Source: Cinnamomum chago (taxonomy: Eukaryota > Streptophyta > Magnoliopsida > Laurales > Lauraceae). Taken from it: a stretch of 64,000 nt of DNA. The stretch lies in the NCBI GenBank assembly GCA_038049695.1, contig CP142455.1, forward strand, positions 33,765,501 to 33,829,500, in the 5' to 3' direction. Made by a program: the position numbers and the translations under genes. The notes below the pieces were generated by a model that saw nothing but the letters and a program-made list of their open reading frames with translations, made no database searches and was not told where the DNA came from. Below, piece after piece: positions 9,779 through 20,941 of the stretch (positions are counted from its first letter, which is position 1; each line of letters begins with the position of its first letter).

Positions 9779-12407
9779 ATGTCGTCCTCGAGCAACAAAG
9801 CGTGGATGAACAAACATAGGTTAAGTCTGGAGTATTTAGATGGAATTGTGCATTTCCTTGAGTTTACAAAGAAACATGATGGTGGATTTAAGCATTTTCC
9901 CTGTCCATGTGCTAAATGTCGAAATGGGAGTGGAATGATCACCCTTAATATGATTCATGAGCACTTGCTCATTAACGGTATTGATGAGTCATATACACAT
10001 TGAATTCTACATGAAGATTGTGTTGCAACAACCAGTAAGAAAACATCAATATCAAATCCTAATGAACAACCCAATGATATGTATCCTAGAATGGAGGAAC
10101 TCATTAATGATGCATTTGGAAGAATTGGTGAAAATGTTGATGCTCTCATGGATGATCTCATGAGGAACAAAGATATTCATGAAGGCTCCCAAGAGTTTCA
10201 AGGTGAAGACGAAGGAGAAGAAAGAAGATATAAGTCCTTATTTGATGATGCAAGACAATCTTTGTTTCCTTCTTGTCCTAAGGAACTCACAAAATTGTCC
10301 ACCTACTGTTGAGTTATATAGTTTAAAGGTACAAAAAGGTTGGTCGGACAATAGTTTGAATGATCTCCTCCAATTGGTGAAGAAGTGGCTTCCGGTAGGA
10401 AACACGTTACCAGAAATCACATATCAAGCTAAGAAGATGATCAACTTGTTGGGAATGACCTACGATTGCAAACATGCATGCCCAAATGATTGTATTCTTT
10501 ATTGGAAAGAGTACAAAGACAAACAAAGTTGTCCAATATGTCATACATCCAAATGGAGGTCAGATTACTTGGCGAAAAAAAAAGTGTTAAGAGTTCCATT
10601 AAAGGTTTTGAGGTATTTTCCATTGACACCAAGGCTACAGAGGCTTTACATGTTAGATTCCAAGGTTAATGAGTCATATTATGTGCCTTTGATTCTTAAT
10701 TTTAATAACTAATTATTAATTTTACATTGTTATGTAGTGTGCCATGGATAGCAGAGCAAATGACTTGTGGCATGCTCAACCAAAAGAGAATGGTGGTATT
10801 AGGAGGCATCCATCTGATTCATCAAGTTGGGTGGTAGTAAATACCAAGTGGCCAAGTTTTTATGAGGAACATCGAAATGCTCATTTAGGACTTACGACCG
10901 ATGGGTTCAACCCTTTTGGACATCTCAGTAGCGTCTACAGTTGTTGGCCTGTGAAAGAGCTATGGCTTAATGGAGTGTCTACGTATGATTCTCATTCGAA
11001 GATAATTTTTAATCTGAAAGCTATATATGTTGATGTGGGGAATTCATGATTTTCCTGCATATGGGAGTTTATCGGGTTGTGTAACACTTGCACAGTTCGC
11101 TTGCCCTGTTTGTGCCAAAGGAACCGTTTCCGAACGTCTTAAGAGCGGGAAAAAGTACTCTTATCAAAGTCATCGAAGATTCCTTCCTGTTAATCACGTT
11201 TTTAGGACTCAAAAGGCGGCTTTCAATAATAAAACAGAAGAAAGAAGAGCTCCTCGTCGATTGAGTGGTTCAAAGGTTGAAGACAAGGTGGCCGGTATTC
11301 AAATGGATATTGGAAAATCGAAGAAAAAAAATAAAAAAGTTATGATGATGAATCGGTTGATAATATAACTGTCTGGTACAAGAGATCGATTCCTTTCAAC
11401 CTACCATACTGGAAGGTGGTTTTCTCAATTTGGTACTACATTCCATATTCTTGTATTTTAATAAATAGACAAGTAGAAATTTACTTTGTTTTAATGCTTT
11501 GACAGGATTTGCCAGTTCGTCACAACCTCGATGTGATGCATGTTGGTGACCACCTCTTATCAACGATCCTAGATGTCAGAGATAAAACAAAGGATGGCAC
11601 AAGTGCACGCGAGGATTTGAAAAGAATGAACATTAGGAAAGAGCTATGGTTACAAGAATCAGATGGGAGAACTATTAAACCGAATGCACCATTTGTTCTA
11701 AGTCGTAAGGAAAAGGAATTATTCTGTCACTTTGCATGAATTAAAGGTTCCAACGGGGTATAGTTCGAGATTTAAACATCTCGTGAACATGCAAACCCTT
11801 GAAATAAAGGGGCTCAAATCACACAATTATCATGTCATAATGCAACAATTATTACCTGTTTTGTTACAACACGCATTCTCAGAGCATAAGCCATTGAAAG
11901 CTGCCATTCAAGAAATTTGTAACTTCTTTAATGTCTTGTGCTCAAAGACGATTAGTGCAGACAATATAATTGGTGCAAAACAACGACTAATTATGACAAT
12001 GTGCGTTTTGGAGAAGTTCTTGACACCATCATTTTTTGTTATTAGTGTTCACTTCATGGTGCATTTGGTTGATGAAGCATTAGCTTGCGTTCCAGTTAGA
12101 TTTCGATGGATGTATCATTTTGAACGGTAAAATTCTAATTTCAAAGTTGTATTTGGTATAGTAGAGTATAGTGTTGATTGGACATTTCTTAACAGGTTAA
12201 TGAAAACTTACAAAGGATACGTAAAGAACAAGGCACATCCTGAAGGGTGCATTGCAGAGCGCTACATTATAGAGGAATCTATTTTGTATTGTATGGAGTA
12301 CATGCCTGATGGTGATAGAGGTAGTCACAAGAGAACACATCAAAGGTTTTTGGATGATGACAGTGAGTGTGATGAGGAGCCTTTGGATAAAGGCCGGAAT
12401 GTAGACC
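9779..12407 (+). pseudogene. TnpD-like CACTA transposase, N-terminal two thirds
   Basis: The protein belongs to the TNP2/TnpD family that cuts CACTA ends. The start at 9779 opens a Transpos_assoc domain with FPCPCAKCRN (9896-9925). The Transposase_21 region follows: HACPNDCILYWKEY near 10,470, then LGLTTDGFNPFG near 10,890, INDFPAYG-like and RHNLDVMH (11,518) motifs. DUF4218 lies at 11,740-12,126. Introns are visible at 10,665-10,737, 11,416-11,505 and 12,127-12,195. Damage: a TGA at 10,001 where the family has Trp, and frameshifts near 10,300, 11,035, 11,330 and 11,738. About 45-50 residues are missing between YSCWPV and KELW. A Sirevirus-like element splits the gene after 12,407. Confidence 0.9.
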
Positions 12408-14174
12408 TAAAAGTCCTGGGATCCTAACCCTAGGGGGGGGGGGGGGGGGGGAATAGGGTATGCTACAAATATGACCAATTTAGACCAATTTTAATTCTTT
12501 AAGATAAACTAGTCACATGAGATGATTTACCAAACAAGATGCGGAAGCTAATATAAACAATCACCACAAGCAAACACCACAATACAAAGGTTTATAGTGG
12601 TTCGGCATCAATGCCTACGTCCACTACCGGCTTGTGATCCAATCACCCCACCGGATTTCCACTAATTATGCTTTTTACTAGGCTAAGCAATAACCTTTAC
12701 AATGTTGTTTTTCTAGGTTAAACAACAACCTCTCAATGTGCTTTTCTAGGCTAAGCAATAACCTTTACAAGATGCTTTTCTTAGGCTAAGCAATAACCTT
12801 TACACAATGCTTTTCTTAGGCTAAGCAATAACCTTTACAAATGAAGGATTTCTCTAAGAAGGTGTCTTCACAAAAGAACACTCTAAGAGATACAATTTAA
12901 GCTCAATGAAATTGCCTCTTAAATAGGCTAATATGAAAGTTTAAAACAAACTCACACGAACACTATATGAATGCAAATGTGTATGCTCATGATGTGTGTG
13001 TGTGATAACTTCAATCAAGTTTAAAAAGAAAGCTCAATTAATAAATGCTTAAAGCATTTCAAAGTTTAAGGCACATAAAATAATTGATTGGAGTTTAATG
13101 CAAATCACATGTATGAAAATCAACTTGTTAATGATATGAAAATCAAAGACTCACAAGTTGTATGAAAATGACTAACTTAGAACATGTGATGCATGTGCAA
13201 TGTTGTTTTCAAAACCAAATTAACTTGACTAAAGTTCAAATAAATGAAAACAACAAATGAAGATTCAACCAAGTAAAAGACTCATGCTATAAAAGAAAAA
13301 CAAAGATTTTGTCTAAGCATGATTAAGAAAGATTTTAAAACTACTTGGTTTGAAATCAAGGGTGAAGAATCCAATCCAACATAGATCAAAGATTAGAAGA
13401 AGAATGGATTCACCACATCATAGTTATAATGCTAAAATTAATTTACCAATAATTTAAACAAAGCATATAACATATGATTAATAAAAAGTAAAGCTTACTT
13501 AGTGATTTAACTTCATGATCCAAGCTTTAGCTTCACTTATGATCCCTTGATCTCTCTTAGTTCATCCCCTTTTCTTTGTCTCAAAGCACCTCAAAAGAGT
13601 CTTCAAAATCTCCAACTTAGGCAAAGGAATGAACTTCATTTTATACCCAAAAAGTGGGATTCTGCGAGTGCCCGGTCGACCTGGTACAGAGCCCGGTCGA
13701 CCTGGCTATAAACGGTCAGAAAAATGACCGTTGGAAGAGCCAACGGCTCTTTCCCCCGGTCGACCGCGTAGTGTGGCCGGTCGACCGGCCCAGGGTCGAC
13801 CCCCTAGGACCAAAATTCCCATAAATTGCATATTTTCAAAGTATTTTCTGTGGGAACTTTTGGGCCATTAAATCAAGCTTGGAAACATGATTTAAATCAA
13901 ACTAAGTGGTTTAAAATCATGAAACATAAAAAGCCAAAAATGATTCGAAACTTTAAAACCAATGGCTTGCTTGATTTCTAAAACTCTTTTCAAATTTAAA
14001 TGCATCCAAAAACTAAAACCAAATATGCATGAAACATGATTTCTAAAAAACTTAAAACCAATGCATGTGAAAATCAAGATTTCAAGATTTTCTAAATCAA
14101 TGCAAGTGTGTAAATTCAAATGATGCTAATATGATAATGCATCCATCAAATTGCAATATACAAAATTTCTGACA
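12408..14174 (-). repeat. 3' LTR of Sirevirus-like element
   Basis: The plus-strand ends are TAAAAG..AACA (minus strand TGT..TTA). A G-run of about 19 lies at 12,433-12,451. Four near-copies of 'taggctaagcaataaccttt' occur at 12,680-12,840. The block 'tttatagtggttcgg..cctacgtccact' is at 12,590-12,625. A GC-rich patch at 13,670-13,800 holds five GTCGAC sites. Confidence 0.92.
13670..13800. repeat. GTCGAC palindrome cluster in Sirevirus LTR (left copy)
   Basis: Five copies of a GGTCGACC-type palindrome (mostly CCGGTCGACC) lie within 130 bp, in a GC-rich island of an otherwise AT-rich LTR. The right LTR has the equivalent patch at 19,434-19,565, also with five sites but rearranged in its second half. 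It is the only part where the two LTRs differ strongly. Confidence 0.85.
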
Positions 14175-14780
14175 ATCTCCCCCTTTGCAATTTGATGGCA
14201 ACTTACTCAACACCGAATTTACACACTAAGTCTTCAGCTTCCCCTAAGATGGACAAGTCTTGAAATCTCTTGGATGCTTCTTCTCTTAGCTTGGGCTCTT
14301 GTTCTTTTCTTCATTCTTTTTAATGCTTGGAGCTTGATCATTCTTCAAGCTTTCTCTTCTTCTTTCCTTCTTTAGCTAAGCATCTTATTTAGCTCCCAAG
14401 CTTTCTTTTTTCTATTAGCTCTCCCCCTTTGTCCATGCACTCTCTCCCTTTGGCAAGATATGCATTCTCTCCCCCTGTAGAAGATCCTACAATATCTCCC
14501 CTTAGGAAGCTTGGACAATCTCTTTCCCTGTAGAGAACTTGAATGCTCTCTCCCCCTTTGACATTAAATTGCAAAGGTACCTACACACATGAAACAAGGA
14601 AAATACCTTTTAGTAGCACCTGTTAACAAATGAAATCGAAAATGAAATACATAACATGTTACCATATATGGAAGTAATCTCTATGGGTTCAAAGCCTATC
14701 CAAGGGTCAATTTGATCAAAACTAATACTTCATATGAAGATTTACACTCCCCCTCAATCCATTCTCTCCTTTTGTCAAAC
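14175..14780 (-). promoter_or_regulatory. Multiplied polypurine tracts upstream of 3' LTR
   Basis: The tract next to the 3' LTR reads CAAAGGGGGAGAT on the minus strand (14,175-14,187). Similar purine runs (AAAGGGGGAGAG, CAAAGGGAGAG, CAGGGGGAGAG and variants) recur near 14,424, 14,447, 14,471, 14,498, 14,522, 14,554 and 14,746. Repeated polypurine tracts are a known trait of Sireviruses; the terminal one primes plus-strand DNA synthesis. The short open frame across 14,389-14,574 is a by-product of the repeats. Confidence 0.75.
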
Positions 14781-16585
14781 TTGTGACAAAAATTTAACTA
14801 TTTGGTTCAAGAAGAAGATGGTTTTACCAATTGAGGGTCAACTTTAAGGAAAGGATTAGACAAGTATAACTATAGAGCACAATATGATCAAATTACCAAA
14901 AGAGCAAGTCCAATGAGAAAAGCAATCATGGATACCAATTGGAAAAACAAAGAATACCAATTGAGATTTAAGGATAAGTCTATTAAAACAATCACTCTAA
15001 AATGGATTTATAAAGAATATAACTATTAAGATAAATCCAAAATAGAGCTATCCATAATGAAATGGGGTTTACTAAACATAGCATCAAATAATTTACCTAT
15101 GAAAATCATATGCTATGAAAGTTTTGAAAATCATTTCATTCAATCATTAAATATGACTATCATGTGCAAGATGAGTGAAATGAAATTCAAACATGAAGCC
15201 AACCTCAACTAATAACCAACCAAGATTATGATCACATAAACATGGTGGTCATGAGATATACCTTTATGAGCAAGAGAGGTGGCAAACATGAAAATTATGA
15301 TGCTAATGGAATGTGACATGGAACGAAAACATATAACTATCAAGTTCAATCCAATGTACACAAGGTCTATCACATACACAAGAAAAGACATCAATTGGAT
15401 ATGAAATCAATGGAAAATTATACCAAATGAAACCAATTGAATATGACAACATGATTAATAGCAAGGATGTGACAAACACAAAATCCCATCAAGCATCATA
15501 AATGGTTATTCATCACTTTTAAAGATATGACTATTGAGCATAGTGATGAACAAGGTTAATTGCAATTCAAAAGGGTATAACTTGGTAATGCATGCAATTT
15601 CCAAAGTGTCAAAATCATATGAATTCAACATCTAAGATATCCATCAAACATATAGAAATACGCAGAATGGATTTCAAAGAGTTTCATATGATTAAGATCA
15701 CTACTATGAAGTTGAAACATGAATAAGGATGACATCTTTTTAGAGAAAACACATGAATCAACATCATAACCATCCATAAAAAGAAGTGACTAGAAAGCAT
15801 AAAGGATGGATTTGGGTTCTAGTAAGGTTTCAACAAATATAACTAAGATCACAACCATACATGGAACCTAATGACATTTGCATATAAAAAGAATGTAAAC
15901 AAATAAGTAACGATGCAAACAATACTCATTTCCATTTCTAAGATGATGTAACCAAAAGAAAAAGGAAATGAGAATCATGGAACATGCTTTGATGATTGTA
16001 ACTCATGATGTTTTAGAGCATCTCCAATCATACAATCTTCAAATCATTTCATTAAACAAAATTCAACAATAAGCATAAAAAGAATGATTTTGAAGATCAA
16101 TTTTCAACTTTGTATTTTAAAAGATATAACTTAATTGAAACACATACAAGTTGATTTTTCAAAACAATGATTTTCCATATTAAAGTATAACTTAGAAAGC
16201 TATGAAAAATCCAAATTGATTCAAATCATTTGTTCAAATAATCTAACTATGACATCTACACAAATGATTTTGCAACAACAATTGATCATGAATAATCTAG
16301 CTATGAAAGCTTTTAAAATAACAATCAATTAATCATGTATAGAAATGCAATGCAAGTCATATAACTAAATGTGTGCAAAAAGAAAATCAAACATGATGAA
16401 ATTATAATCAAAAGATTTTTGAAAACCATGGTATGTAACTAGAATGGTGCATGAAGAAAAAAATCAATTGATCACAAATAAACATTGCATTTTAAGAAAT
16501 GTAACTAATAAAGAACAAAATGCAAATGCAACATGACCAACAAAATGATTTAACTATAAAGAATAGGTTGGTCAATGAGGTTCAA
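14781..16585 (-). repeat. AT-rich Sirevirus interior with degenerate repeated block
   Basis: No coding is visible. The sequence repeats a loose pattern at roughly 60-120 bp intervals. Each repeat has a 'tataacta'-like core followed by 'tatgaa..', with 'catgatt' or 'atcaatt' blocks. Examples are near 14,868, 15,017, 15,331, 15,528, 15,578, 15,838, 16,128, 16,188, 16,246, 16,360 and 16,555. It occupies the place where pol would be in a full element. Confidence 0.5.
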
Positions 16586-16589
16586 GGCC

Positions 16590-17210
16590 TTAAGGTTTGT
16601 CTAAGTATCTAACTTTAGGAATCCACCTAAGGTCTTGAGAGGGTTGATCTTTGAGGTCTAGTTTGGAAGTCCCACCAACTATAGGAGATTTGACTTGATA
16701 AATTTTCAATTTGGACTTATCACCATGATATTTTGATTTGACTATATTTAACTTAGATTGGTGATTAGTCTTTTGAAGTTGGTGAGTTTGTTTCTTAGGG
16801 GATTTGTTCACTTTTCTTTTCTTCTTATATTCTCCCTTTATTTGACTTTTGAATTTTAAATTTAACTTTGTTTTGAATTTTAAATTTAACTTTGTTATTT
16901 TCTTCAAAAGTTCTTTCATGGGTTGATATAAGGGAGATAGGTTGAGAAGCTTTTTGTTCATAGATTCTTTTAAACTTGGTTTAACTTGTTTAACCTTTTT
17001 AGAATCTATCTTTGGAGACTCCATTTTAATTGATTTAACTTGTTTAATCTTTTTGGAGTCTTCTTTGATTTTTAGTGTCTTACCCTTCATAGATTTAGAT
17101 TCTACCTTTTTGGGTTCAAAGATGGGTTTAGACACATGACTTCTTCTTAGTTTGCACTCAAACCTAAAATGCCCTTCAATGCCACAATATATACATTTAG
17201 TTTTGGACAT
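16590..17210 (-). pseudogene. Sirevirus gag C-terminal part with zinc knuckle
   Basis: This 206-codon frame begins with CIYCGIEGHFRFEC, a CX2CX4HX4C zinc knuckle that in gag proteins binds genomic RNA. A very lysine-rich tail follows and ends near RWIPKV, comparable to the 'WVPK' motif after the knuckle of plant copia polyproteins. It overlaps the upstream coiled-coil frame in another register, so a frameshift near 17,215, by a (ga)n run at 17,213-17,223, separates the two. No protease follows. Confidence 0.75.
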
Positions 17211-18067
17211 TGGAGAGAGAGAGTGCTAGAGAAAGAGGACTCACCTTTCACAAAAGTGTTGGGGAATTTAGGGTCATATGAAGTATACTTATCAAAACCA
17301 AGACCCGTCCTATCTCCATGAGGTTTATCCAATTTAAATAACTTTTCAAGTCTCTCTTCACTTTGGGTAAACTTGCACTCATACTTTTGTTTATATCCTT
17401 CAAGTTGAGTGACTTTGGTTATAAGGATTGAATTTTCATTTTTGACTTTTGAAAGTTCATTTTCAATTTCCTTATATTTGATTAGTTCTTTATGGGCAAG
17501 TTTTAAATCAAATTTAAGTTCATTAATGACATTAGATCCAAGTTCTAGAGTTTTTATCTTATGTTGAGAATTAGATAAATTTTCCTTAGAAATGGTTAAC
17601 TTGGATTCTAAATTGTTAATGTCTTCATCTTGCCTTTTTATTTGATCTCTTAGATTTAAATTTTCCTTATTGATATTATCATAATCCATCTTTAATTCTT
17701 TTAGTTCATCTTGAATAATATATAGGTTATGCAAAGAGATCATAAACTTAGATTCTACACAATTTATTACTTCTCCTTTCTCTCTAAGTTCATCTTTTGA
17801 AGAAGCTAATTCTTTGTTTAGATTTTTAGATTCTTCTCTTAAACTTTTCTTTTTCTTATCAAACTTTAAAGACAATGTATATAATTCTTCATATGCTTGT
17901 TGAAGTTCATCTTCATTGTAATAATTTTCTTCTTCTTTTGAATCAAATTGAGATTCATTAATTTGAGAGTTTGAATCTCCAATAGAAGGAAGAAGGAGGG
18001 GTCTAGAAGAATCTACAAAAGAATCTAAACAATCTATCATAGTGGAATCCATTTTAATGATTTTCAT
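17147..18067 (-). CDS. Sirevirus-like gag fragment, long coiled coil
   Basis: This 306-residue frame is predicted almost wholly helical. From about residue 50 to 250 it is rich in Glu, Lys, Leu and Asn with heptad-like spacing. Near residue 262 it has DKPHGDRTGLGF, which matches the '..DKTGLGY' motif that precedes the zinc knuckle in plant copia gag proteins. The usual N-terminal UBN2/DUF4219 part is absent. The last ~20 residues are out of register with the zinc-knuckle frame. A structural, capsid-type role is inferred; the protein may no longer be functional. Confidence 0.7.
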   Translation of the reverse strand: MKIIKMDSTMIDCLDSFVDSSRPLLLPSIGDSNSQINESQFDSKEEENYYNEDELQQAYEELYTLSLKFDKKKKSLREESKNLNKELASSKDELREKGEVINCVESKFMISLHNLYIIQDELKELKMDYDNINKENLNLRDQIKRQDEDINNLESKLTISKENLSNSQHKIKTLELGSNVINELKFDLKLAHKELIKYKEIENELSKVKNENSILITKVTQLEGYKQKYECKFTQSEERLEKLFKLDKPHGDRTGLGFDKYTSYDPKFPNTFVKGESSFSSTLSLQCPKLNVYIVALKGILGLSAN

Positions 18068-18152
18068 GAAAGCACAACACTAGGGTTTTGACTCTAGGTT
18101 TTTACACCTAATCAAGAGTTCCAAAAATACTTGATCCTAATATAGAGCACGA

Positions 18153-18165
18153 GGCTCTAATACCA
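18153..18165 (-). promoter_or_regulatory. Primer binding site of Sirevirus-like element
   Basis: On the minus strand it reads TGGTATTAGAGCC, two bases inside the 5' LTR. One base differs from the plant initiator-Met tRNA complement TGGTATCAGAGCC. Confidence 0.9.
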
Positions 18166-18167
18166 AT

Positions 18168-19935
18168 TAAAAGTCCTGGGATCCTAACCCTAGAGGAGGG
18201 GGGGGGGGGGGGTTGACTAGGGTGTGCTACAAATATGACCAATTTAGACCAATTTTAATTCTTTAAGATAAACTAGTCACATGAGATGATTTACCAAACA
18301 AGATGCGGAAGCTAATATAAACAATCACCACAAGCAAACACCACAATACAAAGGTTTATAGTGGTTCGGCCTCAATACCTACGTCCACTACTGGCTTGTG
18401 ATCCAATCACCCCACCGGATTTCCACTAATTATGCTTTTTACTAGGCTAAGCAATAACCTTTACAATGCTGTTTTTCTAGGTTAAACAACAACCTCTCAA
18501 TGTGTTTTTCTAGGCTAAGCAATAACCTTTACAAGATGCTTTTCTTAGGCTAAGCAATAACCTTTACACAATGCTTTTCTTAGGCTAAGCAATAACCTTT
18601 ACAAATGAAGGATTTCTCTAAGAAGGTGTCTTCACAAAAGAACACTCTAAGAGATACAATTTAAGCTCAATGAAATTGCCTCTTAAATAGGCTAATATGA
18701 AAGTTTAAAACAAACTCACACGAACACTATATGAATGCAAATGTGTATGCTCATGATGTGTGTGTGTGATAACTTCAATCAAGTTTAAAAAGAAAGCTCA
18801 ATTAATAAATGCTTAAAGCATTTCAAAGTTTAAGGCACATAAAATAATTGATTGGAGTTTAATGCAAATCACATGTATGAAAATCAACTTGTTAATGATA
18901 TGAAAATCAAAGACTCACAAGTTGCATGAAAATGACTAACTTAGAACATGTGATGCATGTGCAATGTTGTTTTCAAAACCAAATTAACTTGACTAAAGTT
19001 CAAATAAATGAAAACAACAAATGAAGATTCAACCAAGTAAAAGACTCATGCTATAAAAGAAAAACAAAGATTTTGTCTAAGCATGATTAAGAAAGATTTT
19101 AAAACTACTTGGTTTGAAATCAAGGGTGAAGAATCCAATCCAACATAGATCAAAGATTAGAAGAAGAATGGATTCACCACATCATAGTTATAATGCTAAA
19201 ATTAATTTACCAATAATTTAAACAAAGCATATAACATATGATTAATAAAAAGTAAAGCTTACTTAGTGATTTAACTTCATGATCCAAGCTTTAGCTTCAC
19301 TTATGATCCCTTGATCTCTCTTAGTTCATCCCATTTTCTTTGTCTCAAAGCACCTCAAAAGAGTCTTCAAAATCTCCAACTTAGGCAAAGGAATTAACTT
19401 CATTTTATGCCCAAAAAGTGGGATTCTGCGAGTGCCCGGTCGACCTGGTACAGAGCCCGGTCGACCTGGCTATAAACGGTCAGAAAAATGACCGTTGGAA
19501 GAGCCAACGACTTTTTGCCCCGGTCGACCGCACCGGTCGACCGGCCACACAACAGGTCGACCCCCTAGGACCAAAATTCCCAAAAATTGCATATTTTCAA
19601 AGTATTTTCTGTGGGAACTTTTGGGCCATTAAATCAAGCTTGGAAACATGATTTAAATCAAACTAAGTGGTTTAAAATCATGAAACATAAAAAGCCAAAA
19701 ATGATTCGAAACTTTAAAACCAATGGCTTGCTTGATTTCTAAAACTCTTTTCAAATTTAAATGCATCCAAAAACTAAAACCAAATATGCATGAAACATGA
19801 TTTCTAAAAGACTTAAAACTAATGCATGTGAAAATCAAGATTTCAAGATTTTCTAAATCAATGCAAGTGTGTAAATTCAAATGATGCTAATATGATAATG
19901 CATCCATCAAATTGCAATATACAAAATTCCTAACA
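18168..19935 (-). repeat. 5' LTR of Sirevirus-like element
   Basis: This LTR carries the presumed promoter. It is nearly identical to 12,408-14,174 except in the G-run (18,198-18,212) and the GTCGAC patch (19,434-19,565). It ends AACA next to the AGACC target duplication at 19,936-19,940. Confidence 0.92.
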
Positions 19936-19940
19936 AGACC

Positions 19941-20674
19941 TAACTAACATTCAACATCAACAAGTACGTAGATGGGTTTTGGACTCCTATCGGGGAATTG
20001 CAGAATGGTATATGTGAGTTGACAAATTTCCTAAATTAACATATAAGGTGCAGTAACTCGATAACACGTACACAATCATACAAAGTAATGTGTCTTTCAT
20101 TGATACAGGAAGTATAAGACATATTTAAGTACAATCACTCCCAATGTTCAAGGCCAAATGCTATAACAAATACCGTGCCAATGGGCATGTATTCTCTCCA
20201 ATTGATTAGGAGACTAACAAATCAACACAAAATAGCGGGGTCTCAATGAAAGCGTTCACATTATACAGGGCAAGCGTTAAAGATAAAAAGTATAAGAAAG
20301 TTGAGGCCACCTATTATGGAGTTGTGAAACAAATAATTGAGTTGGATTACATTGATTTTCATCAAACAATATTTTATTGTGATTGGTTCAAAGTAGAGGA
20401 CAAGAGTAATGGGTGCATTGTTGATCCTGATACAAATTTGACAATGGTGAACATGGAAAAATTGAAAGGAAAAGATAAGGAAGGAGACGAGCCATTCATA
20501 TTAGCGTCTCAAGCAAGTCAAGTTTTTTACTCCAAAGATCAAACTAGACCTGGATGGGCTGTTGTTCTACTCGCCCCAAAGAGATTGACAAAGGATGTAG
20601 ACGCACTTGAAGATCCGTGTCTCTTTTCTTCCAATGTTAGCGCAGTTGAAAATTTAGAAAATGTTCTAAAATAA
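19941..20674 (+). pseudogene. TnpD-like CACTA transposase, C-terminal part (DUF4216)
   Basis: The transposase reading resumes directly after the Sirevirus target duplication. The first bases (to about 20,010) encode a short tail after the HPEG-containing exon. After an intron-like gap a DUF4216 domain runs to a stop at 20,672. It contains NSGVSMKAF, then YYGVVKQIIELDY, FYCDWFKV and a conserved SQVFYSKDQ. A TGA and frame changes lie before 20,246. DUF4216 is the usual C-terminal module of plant TnpD proteins, so this completes the gene that starts at 9,779. Confidence 0.85.
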
Positions 20675-20941
20675 ATTAACTATGAATTGTAACGTTGGAC
20701 ATGTTTACTTTGATTTAACTATTTTTACAGTAGTGGAATTTTCAAGAAGTTGAATATGTGAAATATGCACTTTATGCTTATGGTGCCTTGATTATGAATG
20801 TGCCTTATGCACTTTATGCTTATGCTTATGGTGCCTCGATTATGAATTTTCAAGTAGTTGAATATGTTGATTTTATTTCAAGCATTCACGTGACTTGTTT
20901 GTGCTAAGTGTCATTATTTCCTTTGAGACATAGGTGTTCTA
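20675..20941 (+). other. Spacer between the two CACTA genes
   Basis: AT-rich spacer with a local repeat: 'gtgccttatgcactttatgc' and 'cttatggtgcctcgattatg' variants at 20,766-20,850. It probably contains the end of TnpD and the promoter of the next gene. Confidence 0.4.

Larger units (their letters stand above)
12408..19935 (-). mobile_element. Non-autonomous Sirevirus-like Ty1/copia retrotransposon
   Basis: LTRs of 1,767 and 1,768 bp flank a 3,993-bp interior, and the 5-bp duplication AGACC lies at 12,403-12,407 and 19,936-19,940. Read on the minus strand, the order is 5' LTR (18,168-19,935), primer site, gag-like frames, AT-rich region, polypurine tracts, 3' LTR (12,408-14,174). The initiator-Met primer site, the CAAAGGGGGAGAT polypurine tract next to the 3' LTR, extra upstream tracts and a coiled-coil gag fit the Sirevirus (SIRE/Maximus) lineage. 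There is no protease, integrase or reverse transcriptase. It interrupts the CACTA transposase gene. The LTRs are very alike outside a short GC-rich patch, so insertion was fairly recent. Confidence 0.9.

Noticed and set aside
12433..12451. Long G-runs here, at 18,198-18,212 and 62,734-62,750 considered as quadruplex signals
   Set aside because: Single homopolymers prone to sequencing or assembly length error; the two LTR copies already differ in length.
13892..14119. 75-codon minus-strand frame present again at 19,653-19,880
   Set aside because: It is duplicated only because it lies in the Sirevirus LTRs; no homology or start context supports it.
19418..19651. Open frame rich in 'PVDL' repeats
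   Set aside because: It is the translation of the GTCGAC palindrome cluster; the same happens across 24,776-25,570 on both strands.
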